Source of the DNA: Opisthorchis felineus
Taxonomy: Eukaryota; Platyhelminthes; Trematoda; Opisthorchiida; Opisthorchiidae
Assembly: GCA_004794785.1 (NCBI GenBank)
Contig: SJOL01000802.1
Span: 2,764,010 to 2,828,009, forward strand
Direction of reading: 5' to 3'
DNA length: 64,000 bases
Shown: positions 47,334-57,826 of the stretch, one piece after another
Layout of the letters: each line of letters starts with the position of its first letter
Numbering within the stretch: the first letter of the stretch is position 1
Translations under genes and position numbers: made by a program
The notes under the pieces: generated by a model
What the model saw: the letters and a program-made list of their open reading frames with translations, nothing else
Databases searched by the model: none
Told to the model about the DNA's origin: nothing

Positions 47334-48105
47334 CTCACTACTGATGCATAGTCAATGTCACCGCAAGAGTTTAGGTCTCGCGGGTTGAATTACGCTTGAG
47401 GTTAAATCAGTGGTTACTAGGATATGCTTTATCATTAAGTGAGTCTAGAGAGCCTGGGGGCTAGTGAACACACCACAATCCAGGTGTAATGTCTAAATCA
47501 TGGTTGTGATACCCATCAGTGCAGTTGACAAGATTCTACATCGTGCAGTGTAAACTGGTATCATGTAAGCTGCCAGCTGACAAAAAGCTTGTCCGGTTCC
47601 CCATGCCTAACTGCAAGTATGTATGGACCGAGACCACGAAAAACATGATGAATCGCATCAAATGACAATTGCTGTTAGCCATCAGGTGCACTGGATTCCA
47701 TTTTTAGTGTGAAGAAGAAGTTACATAAGTACACAAAAGTTAGTTTTGTCCTTTTTACCGTCTTGCGATGAGACAGGGGGGGGGCAAACTACCGCATCAC
47801 CAATTCAACCAGATTTATGTCTCCAGTGAAAAGAGCTTGATAATGGAACGCACGCGCTTCGAACATAAATATTAGCGGAAGAACCGAAGTATTTACCGTT
47901 TTCGTAACTTTGTACGTGCCTTGGAACTGTGTGTGGGCGAGGAAGACAAAACTATGGTTATCCCTCTCACCTCCTCCGTCCTCGAAAAGAACATCCCTCC
48001 GAAGGGAGATCACTGTAAGTTGGTCACTTGAAGAATTATCCAAAAGTGAACTTCCTGGTCAGTATTTGGAGGACAACCATTATATTGCAGTGCAAATCGA
48101 TCATA

Positions 48106-48232
48106 AAGGAAACTACTCATAAGGTTACTGAAAACTCTTCGACAGCCCACGACCGGTTCCGTCCTTCCTGGGGCTCATCAGGTAGGCGCAGTCGCGGAGT
48201 TTCGGCCAACCTTATGTTCTACTTGAACCCTG
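48106..48232 (-). repeat. RZ repeat, ribozyme-centred fragment
   Basis: Minus orientation. It begins at the edge AAAGGAAACTACTCAT on the plus strand, covers the ribozyme with its long helix I, and ends in TATGTTCTACTTGAACC. Only about 125 bp of the monomer are present. Confidence 0.72.
48139..48195 (-). ncRNA. Hammerhead ribozyme, RZ copy with perfect helix I, mutated core
   Basis: Helix I is perfect: GCCTAC pairs with GTGGGC, allowing one G-U, and an outer helix with GTCGAAGAGTTTTC extends it. CTGATGA (plus 48175-48181, read on minus) and CCGG/GTC are intact. GAAAC has become GGAAC, a change at a catalytic adenine, so it should be inactive. Confidence 0.65.
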
Positions 48233-48319
48233 CAAAATGTTCTTCGGTTTCCATTCTCGCATTTTTTTGTCTTGAGAACATTACTCACGTACCCCCCCCC
48301 CAACAGCAAACGGCAGTGC

Positions 48320-48400
48320 TCAAACTCTTATACGGAGGGTCGCGGGTTCGAATCTCTCTAGCGATCTCCAAATAGCTGCACAGTGCTTCCTGGCTTATCA
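48320..48400 (+). repeat. tRNA-headed hammerhead SINE, ribozyme deleted
   Basis: GGTCGCGGGTTCGAATCTC (box B at about 48345) is followed directly by a short spacer and AGCTGCACAGTGCTTCC (48374-48390), the 3' end of the family. The CTGATGA-to-GAAAC segment is missing. Confidence 0.5.
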
Positions 48401-48936
48401 ACCCACAAGCATAGCTTTAAGTTGCCTCAGTGGTTGCATCAGCCGATATGATGACTGCGAAGTGATGTTTGAGGATTAATGTGAACAAATGCATTTTCGG
48501 GGCAGTGTACTTTTTGACATTTCGCGATAAAAATGGTAGAAAATAATTTTAAAGTACACTGAGGTGAAACAATCAGGTAGGAATTCTATCCGAGACAATC
48601 AACGGATTGGAATGCCGGGAGGAGACACTCTATTTTGAACCACAATGGATTGTATGTTCCTGGAAAGTCATTTTTGCTTGAGCAATATCCAACCATCAAG
48701 AGCTGAAAACATGCAAGTCGAGATTTCGTGCTGCACGTGAGACCAATCAATGCTGAAAAACACGGTTCGCCTGCCACACACTTACTCACAATCGTCAATA
48801 ATACGGACAACAAGAATCCTTAGGGAGACTCCAACCCGCAATCCCAGTTGAATAATATACCGATTGGATACGTATGTTGATTTACTCACAGCGCCAATTC
48901 TCCCCAACTACACAGTTCAAATTGACGATCACTGAC

Positions 48937-49094
48937 AAGGCACCCTTTCGGTATCTAGCTGTCATGCTAACTGAAGGAAGCACGAGGGCAGAGATACAGC
49001 TGGGTTATCCAAACCTAGACAGGAGTAGCCGGGATGCCGGGGTTGGGTTCGAACCACGGACCTTCCGATCAGTAAGTTCGAGCGTGCCATCTCG
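48937..49094 (-). repeat. S1 SINE, copy 6 (5' part decayed)
   Basis: Minus orientation. Box B GGTTCGAACCC and the body with CCGGCTACTCCTGTCTAGG are clear. The box-A region is mostly lost: CGAGATGGCACGC replaces the expected GCTCAGTGGTTA. Confidence 0.85.
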
Positions 49095-49985
49095 AAATCA
49101 TGTTAAGTGATCTGGTAGTGACCGGTTCCTCACTGGTTTCAGTTTGCCAAAAATGTCCTGCTTGTGTCGATCGACTGACTTACGTGTGAATACTTCCCAG
49201 TCAGGTAGTTCAACGGGTGCCAACCGGTCATAGTGATGCAACTGGTTCATTCATTATTTGATGGTTTAGCCTGCTTTTCCTAAAGCCATGCTAACTTTTT
49301 CAATCGACCGTTTAAGGATTATGCCACCATCGTCCGATGCGTTCTTTCAACTAGGGCATACAGCGATGGATTCACAAGAAACTTATTAAGCATCGTTTTC
49401 GAGCAGGAAGCGCGTCGTTTGGCCATTTAGTACTGCTTCAATGAAAACCGATTGCGTACCCTTCGGTTTCTGTAGTACTGCCCACCTGGTATTGTATCAC
49501 CTGTGCTTGGACACCAATATTTTTGTGACGAACACTGCTCGCCGTATTTACGGACTGGCAAGATAGGACTATCTTCAGTACAGGTACCTTATATACCCAG
49601 GAAATCAGAAACAACTGGAGTTAGGGACGAGCCAAGGGGAAGACACACCAGACGTATAGCGGTTTTATCATTATTTCGAACAGCATTTGGGTACGCCTCA
49701 TGGTTCCGAACCTCTGAACCTAGTTATCAACATAACATGACTACTCGGTATTCAAAAACACCAAAAAACTGTTGCGTGAGTTTAGTGGACTTATAAGTAT
49801 CTCGCACACTGAGAGAAAACATTGGAGACACCAACAATCAATTTCAATTCAATTTATCAGCTATAAACCGTGTACCATAGGCACATTGGTTCCAGCTGCT
49901 ACAGTTTCGATCACCGGAAAACGGGAATGTGGAACGTATAACCAAGCCTTGGAGGCTTGGTTCAGTTTGTTCGGAAATTGGGTAG

Positions 49986-50440
49986 CTACGCATTGAAGGC
50001 GATAGCTTTGATACACGAGCTCCACTGACTGCGCGATTGGGCCATTTCTGCCAATGTCATTAACCACTGGTGATTTGAGTCCCGGGGTCCCCATCCAGGG
50101 GGGCGGCAGTTGCTCACCCGACTAAGTTTACTGGTTAGTCGGCGCCATTGGTGTCGAAGGTTGGCGAAAGCTGCCCTTGCTTTCCAGATTCGAGAAGTAA
50201 TGTCATCTCCAGGCGGTCCACCGGAACTTATACAACTGCACAGATAAATAAATTTATCTACCACGTCGATTGGCTCACCTGCAAGCATGAGGTGTGGGTT
50301 TGATCCCACCCAGTCTTGTAGTAGCTGTTTACACTTTGAAGGTGTGAAGCGCATGCCAAATCGTGCGGCAGAGTTATTTAGGTTATTTAAAACCGTTTGC
50401 ATTTGGTAACGATCTGAACCAAGGGAGACACCAACGAAAA
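49986..50440 (-). mobile_element. LINE RT fragment (RTE/CR1-like), internally deleted
   Basis: The minus-strand frame has SAARFGMRFTPSKCKQLLQDW, DVVDKFIYLCSCISSGG and KARAAFANLRHQWRR, the RT thumb style common in trematode RTE/CR1-like elements. Directly after RR it jumps to CRPPGWGPRDSNHQWL and MAQSRSQWSSCIKA, which look like the protein C-terminus. The roughly 100 residues normally in between are missing. The element is a dead 5'-truncated copy. The residue at 50442-50501 is less clearly part of it. Confidence 0.75.
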
Positions 50441-50569
50441 AGACGTATATTGGCCGGTGAAACTTAACCCCAAAAACCTTACTCCGTTTGTTGACACGCA
50501 CTTGTCAGAGTACAGCGACGGTATTCACAAGTTAATTTTGTGTGCAGATCCGCGATGTAATAAAATCGC

Positions 50570-51240
50570 GCACGCACACACACACACGCGGATAACCTTG
50601 TATTTACAAACCGCAAACGTGCCATGGCTGCAATCCACGTTCTCCCGGAAGTACCGATCGTGGTTTATCAAAAAGATAAACAACTTCCCCGTGGGAATCG
50701 GATCTAAGGCTGTTGCTGGATTGCTCCGTCATGCTCAGAGCACGGAGTAGTCCGACAAGGAGGAGCGAGCCTGATACCGCGAAAAATCGCATCACAATGA
50801 GGTCTGGCGATAAAATCATACCGTTTGTGTGTGTGATAGCGTGAGAATAGTAAAGTTTTCTCTCAGACGGTCAGCATCTCCGTATTTATGGAGGCGGTGA
50901 TGCCACCTTCCTGGACTGGGGAAACCTCTCTCTAACCGTCCAACGCTTGGCTGTCGGCATATTATTCAACATGAAAAACCAGTAGTATGGAGCTGCAACC
51001 GTAGCCTTGTGGGTGAGGTTTTTGAGTTAAAGGCTGAAGGTGGGGAGCGGCAAACAAACCTCCCTTTAAGGCCTGAATGACCGGAAAGTAGCATCTCCCC
51101 GCGCAACACGGAAACGCCTCACGAAGGTTCCACCGGTTGTTGCTGAAGCGATTCCCTTTATTACTAAGACTGTTCCTATCCCTATAATATTATTATTTAT
51201 TATATCAATTATTAATGAATAATGATGATAGTAATAATAA
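50570..51240. repeat. Simple repeats and unassigned repeat-like sequence
   Basis: An AC run lies at 50571-50587. From about 51183 to 51240 there is a TTA/AAT-rich tract resembling a retroposon tail. The intervening DNA has a retroposon look (CGGTCAGCATCTCCG, GGCGGTGATGCCACC) but no recognised family. Confidence 0.35.
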
Positions 51241-51454
51241 GCAAACGTCTGGTTCCAACGCCCAGATATCGTTTTCTACGTAACAACTCTCAACATCCGC
51301 ACTGAGTCAACAGACAGTCCTTGCTCATAGACTCGCCTCGATGAGGGTCAACATAGGTAGTGTCCCCGAAGCACACCAACAGTTCCCATCGATGAGAAAG
51401 TGAACCGGAGATATATATGGAAATACTGGTGCGTTAGCTTTTTGTGAAGCAGGC

Positions 51455-51545
51455 AACAATTGATCTGTTTGTCGAGCTTGACAGTTTGTCTGAGAACGTT
51501 TCGACTCGGGAACAGCATCAACGCATGGTTGAGTGAATCGACCGG
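51455..51545 (-). mobile_element. Penelope-type hammerhead-like fragment, strongly decayed
   Basis: On the minus strand TTGATGC (51515-51521) stands where CTGATGA is expected. CGAAACG with GAAAC at 51498-51502 and the trailing CTGTCAAGCTCGACAAACAG agree with sister copies at 18.9, 27.3 and 34.7 kb. The core box is broken. Confidence 0.5.
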
Positions 51546-52549
51546 ACGGGCTGAGAACAAAAGACTTTTCAATACAATCTACCGGTTGTTTTTTTCAAAC
51601 CCCTCAGAAACGATTGCCTTTAGATCGGTTTCAAGCAACTTCCGACATCGTTTGATTGGACTGTTGTGAAGAGTCGACCATAAGTAATCAGATTAACCGG
51701 ATCTCTTGCAATCAAAGACCCAACCAATCAACAAGAGTGACTCTCACAGAAGTCGTTCCAGGCTCAATAAGATGCCAAACCAGACGCCCCAATTGGAATA
51801 GCCAATGAACGCCTTGATGGAAAATTTGACGCAGAGTGACAGCTTCATACAGACCGCAAATAAGAACCGTAAGTACGAATTCCCAACATAAGCAGAAACG
51901 TGTCACTGGTGTCCTCCAACGAGCAGTACACCAGGCACCGCCTATCAATGGCACTCGTGCGAGACTGTCATTTATTTTGGAATAATTTCGCTGATTCAGG
52001 TCACGCTCTATTGTGAACCTCCTCAAAGTCCGTATCCCATGAAGAAAAGTACAAATCCAGCCAAACCTGAGTGCTCAACTCAACGGACTCCTGAATTGAA
52101 TCGTTTTGACTAAAGGGAGAATGGTAATGAATAAGGACCGCAGTGGACCCAGCCTTCGAATCGAAGCGAGACTTAACTAAGCACTGCAAAACATTGACTA
52201 ATGTAAGGAAAACCATACTCATGGGAGTTTACGGTGGGCCTGAAGGCGAAATGTGGAATGCTTAAAAACGGATATCAGCCGCTATCATTGGATAGATAGG
52301 CTCACCTATATGACATGGTCCCAAAGCTGTTCTACTCCGGCACTCTTAACCGTTAATCCTAGGCTTTTTTTAGGTCTCTTTCTAAGTTTTCTCGTGTCAC
52401 TTCATTGACAATTAATCTAAACTCTTCTCAGTCAGTATCGCGGTACTGTGTTATCCGAGTCCGGTGGACGCTCGCACATAATTCATGCTTGAGAAATCGT
52501 ACCGAAGTAAACATTGTTCTCGCTCGACTGAGTCAACTGAGTCTGTTCT

Positions 52550-52718
52550 CCTCTTCAGCCGTAACACCCTACGGGTACCTAGCTTCCATGCCACAAGGGT
52601 TGTGGTACTGTCAGGTTGCGCGAGCCTAGACAGGAGCAGTCGGGATACCGGAAATGGGTTCGAACTAACGACCTTCCGGTCAGTACGTTCATGCTTTAAC
52701 CACTGAGCAATCTCGGGC
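52550..52718 (-). repeat. S1 SINE, copy 7
   Basis: Minus orientation. Box A GAGATTGCTCAGTGGTTAAAG is clear. Box B is slightly off (AGTTCGAACCC). The body GACTGCTCCTGTCTAGGC and the 3' end GGTGTTACGGCTGAAGAG are retained. Confidence 0.87.
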
Positions 52719-54439
52719 TTTTGATCCGAATGAGACAAGTAGGTTATCGATGCTGACCGTCTACCAAATCGCTAGCGCACGATCTGCCCCAGAAAAATGA
52801 AAGTGGTACGAAGTTTCGATAGCTAAATATCAGACTAAAATGAATTCAACCCATACTGGGTACCTAAAAAAAACTCACCAGATTTCAGCACAGCATGTGA
52901 CTGGTTAGGTTTATCGGACGGAGAGCCCTAGAAAGGAATGGAGAAAAAATTATCCATGTGACTGACATCCATACTGTTGATCCCATGCAGATAGACTGCT
53001 TGATGCACATGCAAGTGAGTCATTCAAAAGAAAGGCATTTGAACAGGAAACCGGGTCCATCTGCAGCGCTTCAGTTAGAAAAGGGTTTACAGAACGCTTG
53101 TTGACATTTATGAAGACATTGGTCCCATCGCGCGAGAAAATGTCAGAGATTGTACAGAAAGCAGGCGCAGACTGTGGGTGGGAGGGACAATTTTAAGAAG
53201 TGAAATCGCTGAAGCTACGTGTCCGACATTCTCCAGCTAGTGCCCATGCTGCCGACCAATGGTATGCACATGGAGGGGTTGGGATTTAGCGCACTGCCAG
53301 GCTGGGTACTTTACATAACCTCTTCATATGGATGATTATTGGTCATGACAGGCAACATCAACCCTTGAACATGGTGACTTAATCGATCGAACCCTTGGTT
53401 GCAATGTCGCCTGGTCATATTTTTCCCCACAGAGTAACATGAAGGCAATCCGTACAAGAGTAGGATCCGAATTAAGACGCATAGAAACGCCAAGTAACTT
53501 CACTGTAGTGCTGAGTTCAAAGGTTTTGAATTTTCAATTTTTTCCTAAATCTTTCATCGACCTGCCGTCCAACCTGATATTCTCGAAATCTTTCAAAACT
53601 TTAATATGATGGCCTATCTAGTTTCCACAAGTCGTGACCAGCCATACGAAATTCCCCCTATGTCAACGGCACCCAGGTTGTTTGACCTTGAATGGAAAGA
53701 CGTTATTTGGCGTCACAGTTTGAAAGCACACGGTAACAGAGGTTACAACAGCCACAGTTTACAGCTGGATGTGCATCGCGCGAAGAGTACTACTGGCTAG
53801 CATGTCAATCCTCCACATGACCTTTTGACCCAACACCATTGTTTGACAATTCATGTGTTTTCGTAGAAAAATGCTATACAGTTATTCAAACTCTGCGGCA
53901 GGTTGACGGGGCGAACCATCATCCTGTGAATTTCTTCCGCAATACCGGTTGGAAAGAGTGTCTGGTTGGATAGAGAGAGGAGGAACTTTGCTAATCACCC
54001 CGGAAGATTCGCGTTAAATGACAACTATACGATGTGTTTTACTATGTTCATAGCCAGCAGGAGTTAAAATAAACAGCGACCTCGGACGTACACTTGACAC
54101 AGACTGCCAAAGGGACCAATCAAGCCATCTCATCTGAGAATACCCAGCAGTGGAACATGCGCGAGCAAGTTTACAAGTCACCAAACAATCGGTCGATCAG
54201 TGTACAATCGCCCTCAAGGATCACTTCAACTGCACAATAGCCTCCGAAGGGAAGGAATCGTAAGGTGGAGATGCTCAGCCACGTGATGGAAAGCGAATCA
54301 TAATCCTCCGCACGGTCGCGTGGTACCATTCTCGCTTGTCACTGGCGTCCTTTTGGGGCAACACGACCATGACAACCACATTGTTCCGGTTACAAATTGG
54401 ACGTACTTGCACACCTACGACGGACCAGCCAAGCAATAT

Positions 54440-54960
54440 TGATCAGCGCGTTGACAATGGGAAAACGTGCGCACTCTCTGGCGCGCGCACGCACTGCGAT
54501 GTGCACGAGAGACAGTGCGTGCCGATACAGTGCACACAGCTGCATTGTACCACGTCAGTGCTGCCTACCGTAGTTAAGGTGTCGCACAGAGGGAACAAAC
54601 AAGAACAACAGCAACCTGGGTCCGGGTGGTGGACGCATGATGCGCAGGTGTGTGTGTTGCATGCAAGTGTGGTAAGCGAAAGGTGGTGTCACAGCGCGTT
54701 AGTAACAGCTGTTCTGCGCTTTGATAAGGAACAAGAAAGATGGTATCGCATACCTGGGCAAGCTCAGTAACCTGTTTGCGCTAGCGAGGATGATGATGAC
54801 GACGACGGTACACATGGGTTATTTTTAGCGGCGGCAAGTGAACGCGCACGCGCTCGAGAGAGGGTAAGGACATCCGAAAACGGAGTGCACAAACAAGAAC
54901 AATAACGGACTGACTGACTGATGGGACCAAACGAGGACACGGGAGAGCGAGACCAATTCA
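54440..54960. other. CpG- and G+C-rich stretch
   Basis: Runs such as CTGGCGCGCGCACGCACTGC and GCGCACGCGCTCG make this more CpG-rich than the neighbourhood. It has a CGATGATGATGACG-type run at about 54790. An open frame of 144 codons at 54336-54770 (+) crosses it but has no recognisable domain. It may be a CpG-rich regulatory or repeat segment. No promoter element can be named. Confidence 0.35.
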
Positions 54961-55439
54961 CTTTCGGCCGAGGGAAAACGGTTGATGAGACGGTTGCACC
55001 TGAATAAAAGTATGTACGGTTGTTTCTTTGGATTCGAAGAAGAGGGAAAGTTTTTTTCGGCCTCTCGTGACTGAACAGTCGCTTGGTCTAATGGTTGGGG
55101 AAAACCTAAGCAAGACCTTTCTCTCATGACGTTTACCAAGAAGGACTACGCAAGGTCTGGCCGAAATCTGAGCAGGACGACCGGCAGAACAGAAGGGGTT
55201 ATGGGGAGGCAAGTGAGCCACCACGGGTATCGTCCACTTCTGGTCAGAATTGAGGGGTGCCAGACGTCTGGCTAAAGTGTGACCGGGAGGGATTTAGGAG
55301 TGTAGGTTTCATGCGGAGCCTCATATCCCGGGTACGAATGGTTCTAGGCAAGCTTGAAACCGAAATAAGCACCGTCGCCAGTGTGGATGCCCAGCTAATT
55401 TCGGATGACTAACTGAGTTCAACGTTTGGACGTTACAAC

Positions 55440-55555
55440 ACACTACTAACGATGTTGCTAGAAACTTCATATGCAGCATATTCAGTTGAAGCAGAACATC
55501 ATAAACGAGAAATTCAGTTGAGTCTCCCGTTAGAACCACACTGGTGTAGACAATG
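55440..55555 (+). repeat. RZ repeat fragment
   Basis: Plus orientation. GCAGCATATTCAGTTGAAGC, CATAAACGAGAAATTCAG and GAGTCTCCCGTTAGAACC match the RZ body downstream of the ribozyme. It lies 170 bp from the oppositely oriented array at 55725. Confidence 0.6.
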
Positions 55556-55724
55556 AATTGAAGTGCAACATCAGCAAGCCAACAGGAAACTATCTGATGT
55601 GAGGACGGAAAATGAGCAAAGGTAGCATTGTATTTCACTAAGGTCCCAAGCTGGGTGTCTCCTTCACCCGCCCGCCTTTTCTGCGTCACCTGTACCACGG
55701 GTCGGTTATCAGAAAGAATGCATC

Positions 55725-56345
55725 ATCACTACTCGCAAGGTTGCTGAAAGCTATTCGAAAGCCGAGTACAGGTTTTGACCTTCGTGCGGCCGGTCAGGTA
55801 GGCAAAGTTCCCAAGGTTCCATCAGTCCTGTGTTTTACTTGAGCACCAAATTGTAGGCAAATGGAGAAGCATACTCACTTAAAAACTACTTTGTTGTTAA
55901 CGGAAGACCCAAATGCATCCAGCTGAATCTCTCTTTATGATATTCTCCAACCGAATGTGCTGCACAAAGGCCACCTCATTTGTCAGTTGGTGCACTATGC
56001 GAGATATCGCAGTAGATTGTTCAGACGTAACACACTACTCGTAAGGTTACTTAAAACCCTTCGACAGCTCACGGCCTGTTTCACCCATCCACTTTGGGCT
56101 GATCAGCTGGGTGCAGCCCCCGAGTTTCTGTCAAGCTTATGTTCTAATTGAGCCCAAATTGTAGGAAATTCGCGAAACACGCTCATTTGCACCCCAATTT
56201 GGTTTTCACGGGAGACTCAACGGAAACCCAGGTAAATCTCTTGTTTACGGTACCCTTCAACTGAGTGTTGTGCATGAAGGCCGCCTCATACTTCAATTGG
56301 AACGCCAAGTATATATCCTTGACATACTACTCATAAGGTATGGTC
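55725..56345 (-). repeat. RZ tandem array, about two complete units on minus strand
   Basis: The recurrent start motif (ACTACTC, AAGGTT in plus view) appears at about 55728, 56030 and 56330, giving a repeat period of about 300 bp. Each unit has the GAATGTGCTGCAC block and the GATATCGC or equivalent block. The first ribozyme region keeps GCCTAC and CTGACC, but the GAAAC box is lost. The second has CTGATCA, helix II GCCC/GGGT and an intact GAAAC, with helix I weakened. Both are likely inactive, but the head-to-tail layout is clear. Confidence 0.75.
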
Positions 56346-56362
56346 TGCTCATAGAAACCAAA

Positions 56363-56445
56363 ACTGGGCTGCCAAAGAGCTTTCAACAACCTTGTAGGTT
56401 ATTATAAGCTAAGAAAGTATACTTCGATATCTAGACGGTCCGCAA
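56363..56445 (+). repeat. RZ fragment in opposite orientation to the array before it
   Basis: GGGCTGCCAAAGAGCTTTCAAC, trimmed of the ribozyme core, is followed by AACCTTGTAGG and CGATATCTAGAC. These are RZ plus-strand blocks directly after the minus-strand array. Confidence 0.5.
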
Positions 56446-56879
56446 GTTAGGGATAGTCGTTTGTCGACGGAATAAAGGCAGATTAGCACAATCGCTAATG
56501 TGAATTTCTTCAGGTCGCATTCAGACAATCAGGCATTACATTACATCATGCACATAAAATGAAAACATGCCATGGAAATGCAAAATCAGAGGCAACGTTG
56601 CAAAATGTCCACTTTTCAGTGACCTAAGGGTATGCGCGTCTTCCCGTGAGAATCACGATGCTGAGAGACAGACTGTAAGTAAACAGCAGTCTGTCAACGT
56701 GACCACACAAGCCGAAGCCGGACACAGATCCAATCAGCTGCGGATTGATCCGGCTGATGGTGCCATACTCCAACATGACGCTCAAATATGTTTAGCTTAA
56801 CACCGTTCAAAGGTACAGCCACCCTGTTCTTCATCGTTTTCCTTAAGGAAATAGGGCTTCTTCACACTAACCCCTACCC

Positions 56880-56998
56880 TTTTCTTTAAACTCTTTATTA
56901 GGGCATTCTTCCCCCATGTTTGTAGGGCAGTTAAGCGCCAGTATGTGGCACTGGTGTATTGCTGTCACTGATGATGATGAGGACGATGATGATACGGA
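56880..56998 (+). repeat. LINE/retroposon 3' end with GATGAT tail
   Basis: AGGGCAGTTAAGCGCCAGT and CACTGGTGTATTGCTGTC are followed by a GAT-rich tail (about 56970-56995). It matches the tail at 43.4 kb. The upstream part is not recognisable. Confidence 0.55.
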
Positions 56999-57826
56999 CA
57001 TAAATCAATAGCATGGGGCGGTGAATGAACAGGGAGATGCAATCTCATCAAGGTCAACCACACTGGCCGCTGAGTCACTCATTCTGTTTGCACAATTGAA
57101 TAAAAGGTAAACAAGCGACAAAACAGCTGAACAAACATATCAAGGTCATGCCCCGCACCTAAGGTAAACTACCGTGTCTATCACCATGCCACGTCACTCG
57201 CTGTGCGCGCACACACATGCACAGGCCGTTGCTTGCTTACCTTGGACAGTGTGCTTGGTCCTCCACCTATCAGATGGATGCGGAACAAACAGAAATATTT
57301 TCCACGTACTTACTGGGCAGTGTAGATCAGTGGTTTCCAACTTCTCCCACACCGTATTTCTCTTTCTGTTATTCTTCCTACCAAATTTGGTTGGCTCCGA
57401 AATAAACGATTTCAAGTGGCACAAAACTACTCATAAGTAGCAAACAGAGATAACTTAAAGTTAATAGGATGGTCTGATTAGCGTGAACCCTCACAACATC
57501 CCAACAGTTTGTTTAAACGCGCATCAAGCTAGCCATTATAAGCTCTGATTGTATTCGGTTCTGTTCCATAAAGGGCTAGTGAAAATGTATTCGGTCAGAG
57601 CGACCAGACAAGCATCCACCCCCTTCCACTGTTGACAATTTTGAGCAGCCCGAAAGCGATGTAATTAACATGTGCCATTGGTAAGTATGAAAACACATCT
57701 AGAAGCTCCATGCCAGTTAAAAAGCCAGCTAAAGCGCCCTGATAAAGAAGGCGGAACTGTTAGACTGAATAGATTGGACTACATTTAGACGAACTGAGCG
57801 CTACCTAATCGGATGAAACCAGCACG

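Noticed and set aside
54336..54770. 144-codon frame across the G+C-rich stretch
   Set aside because: G+C-rich DNA has fewer stops, so the frame is uninformative. No domain.
55725..56345. CRISPR-like array
   Set aside because: The repeat period is about 300 bp with no unique spacers, and the organism is a eukaryote. It is a tandem retroposon array.
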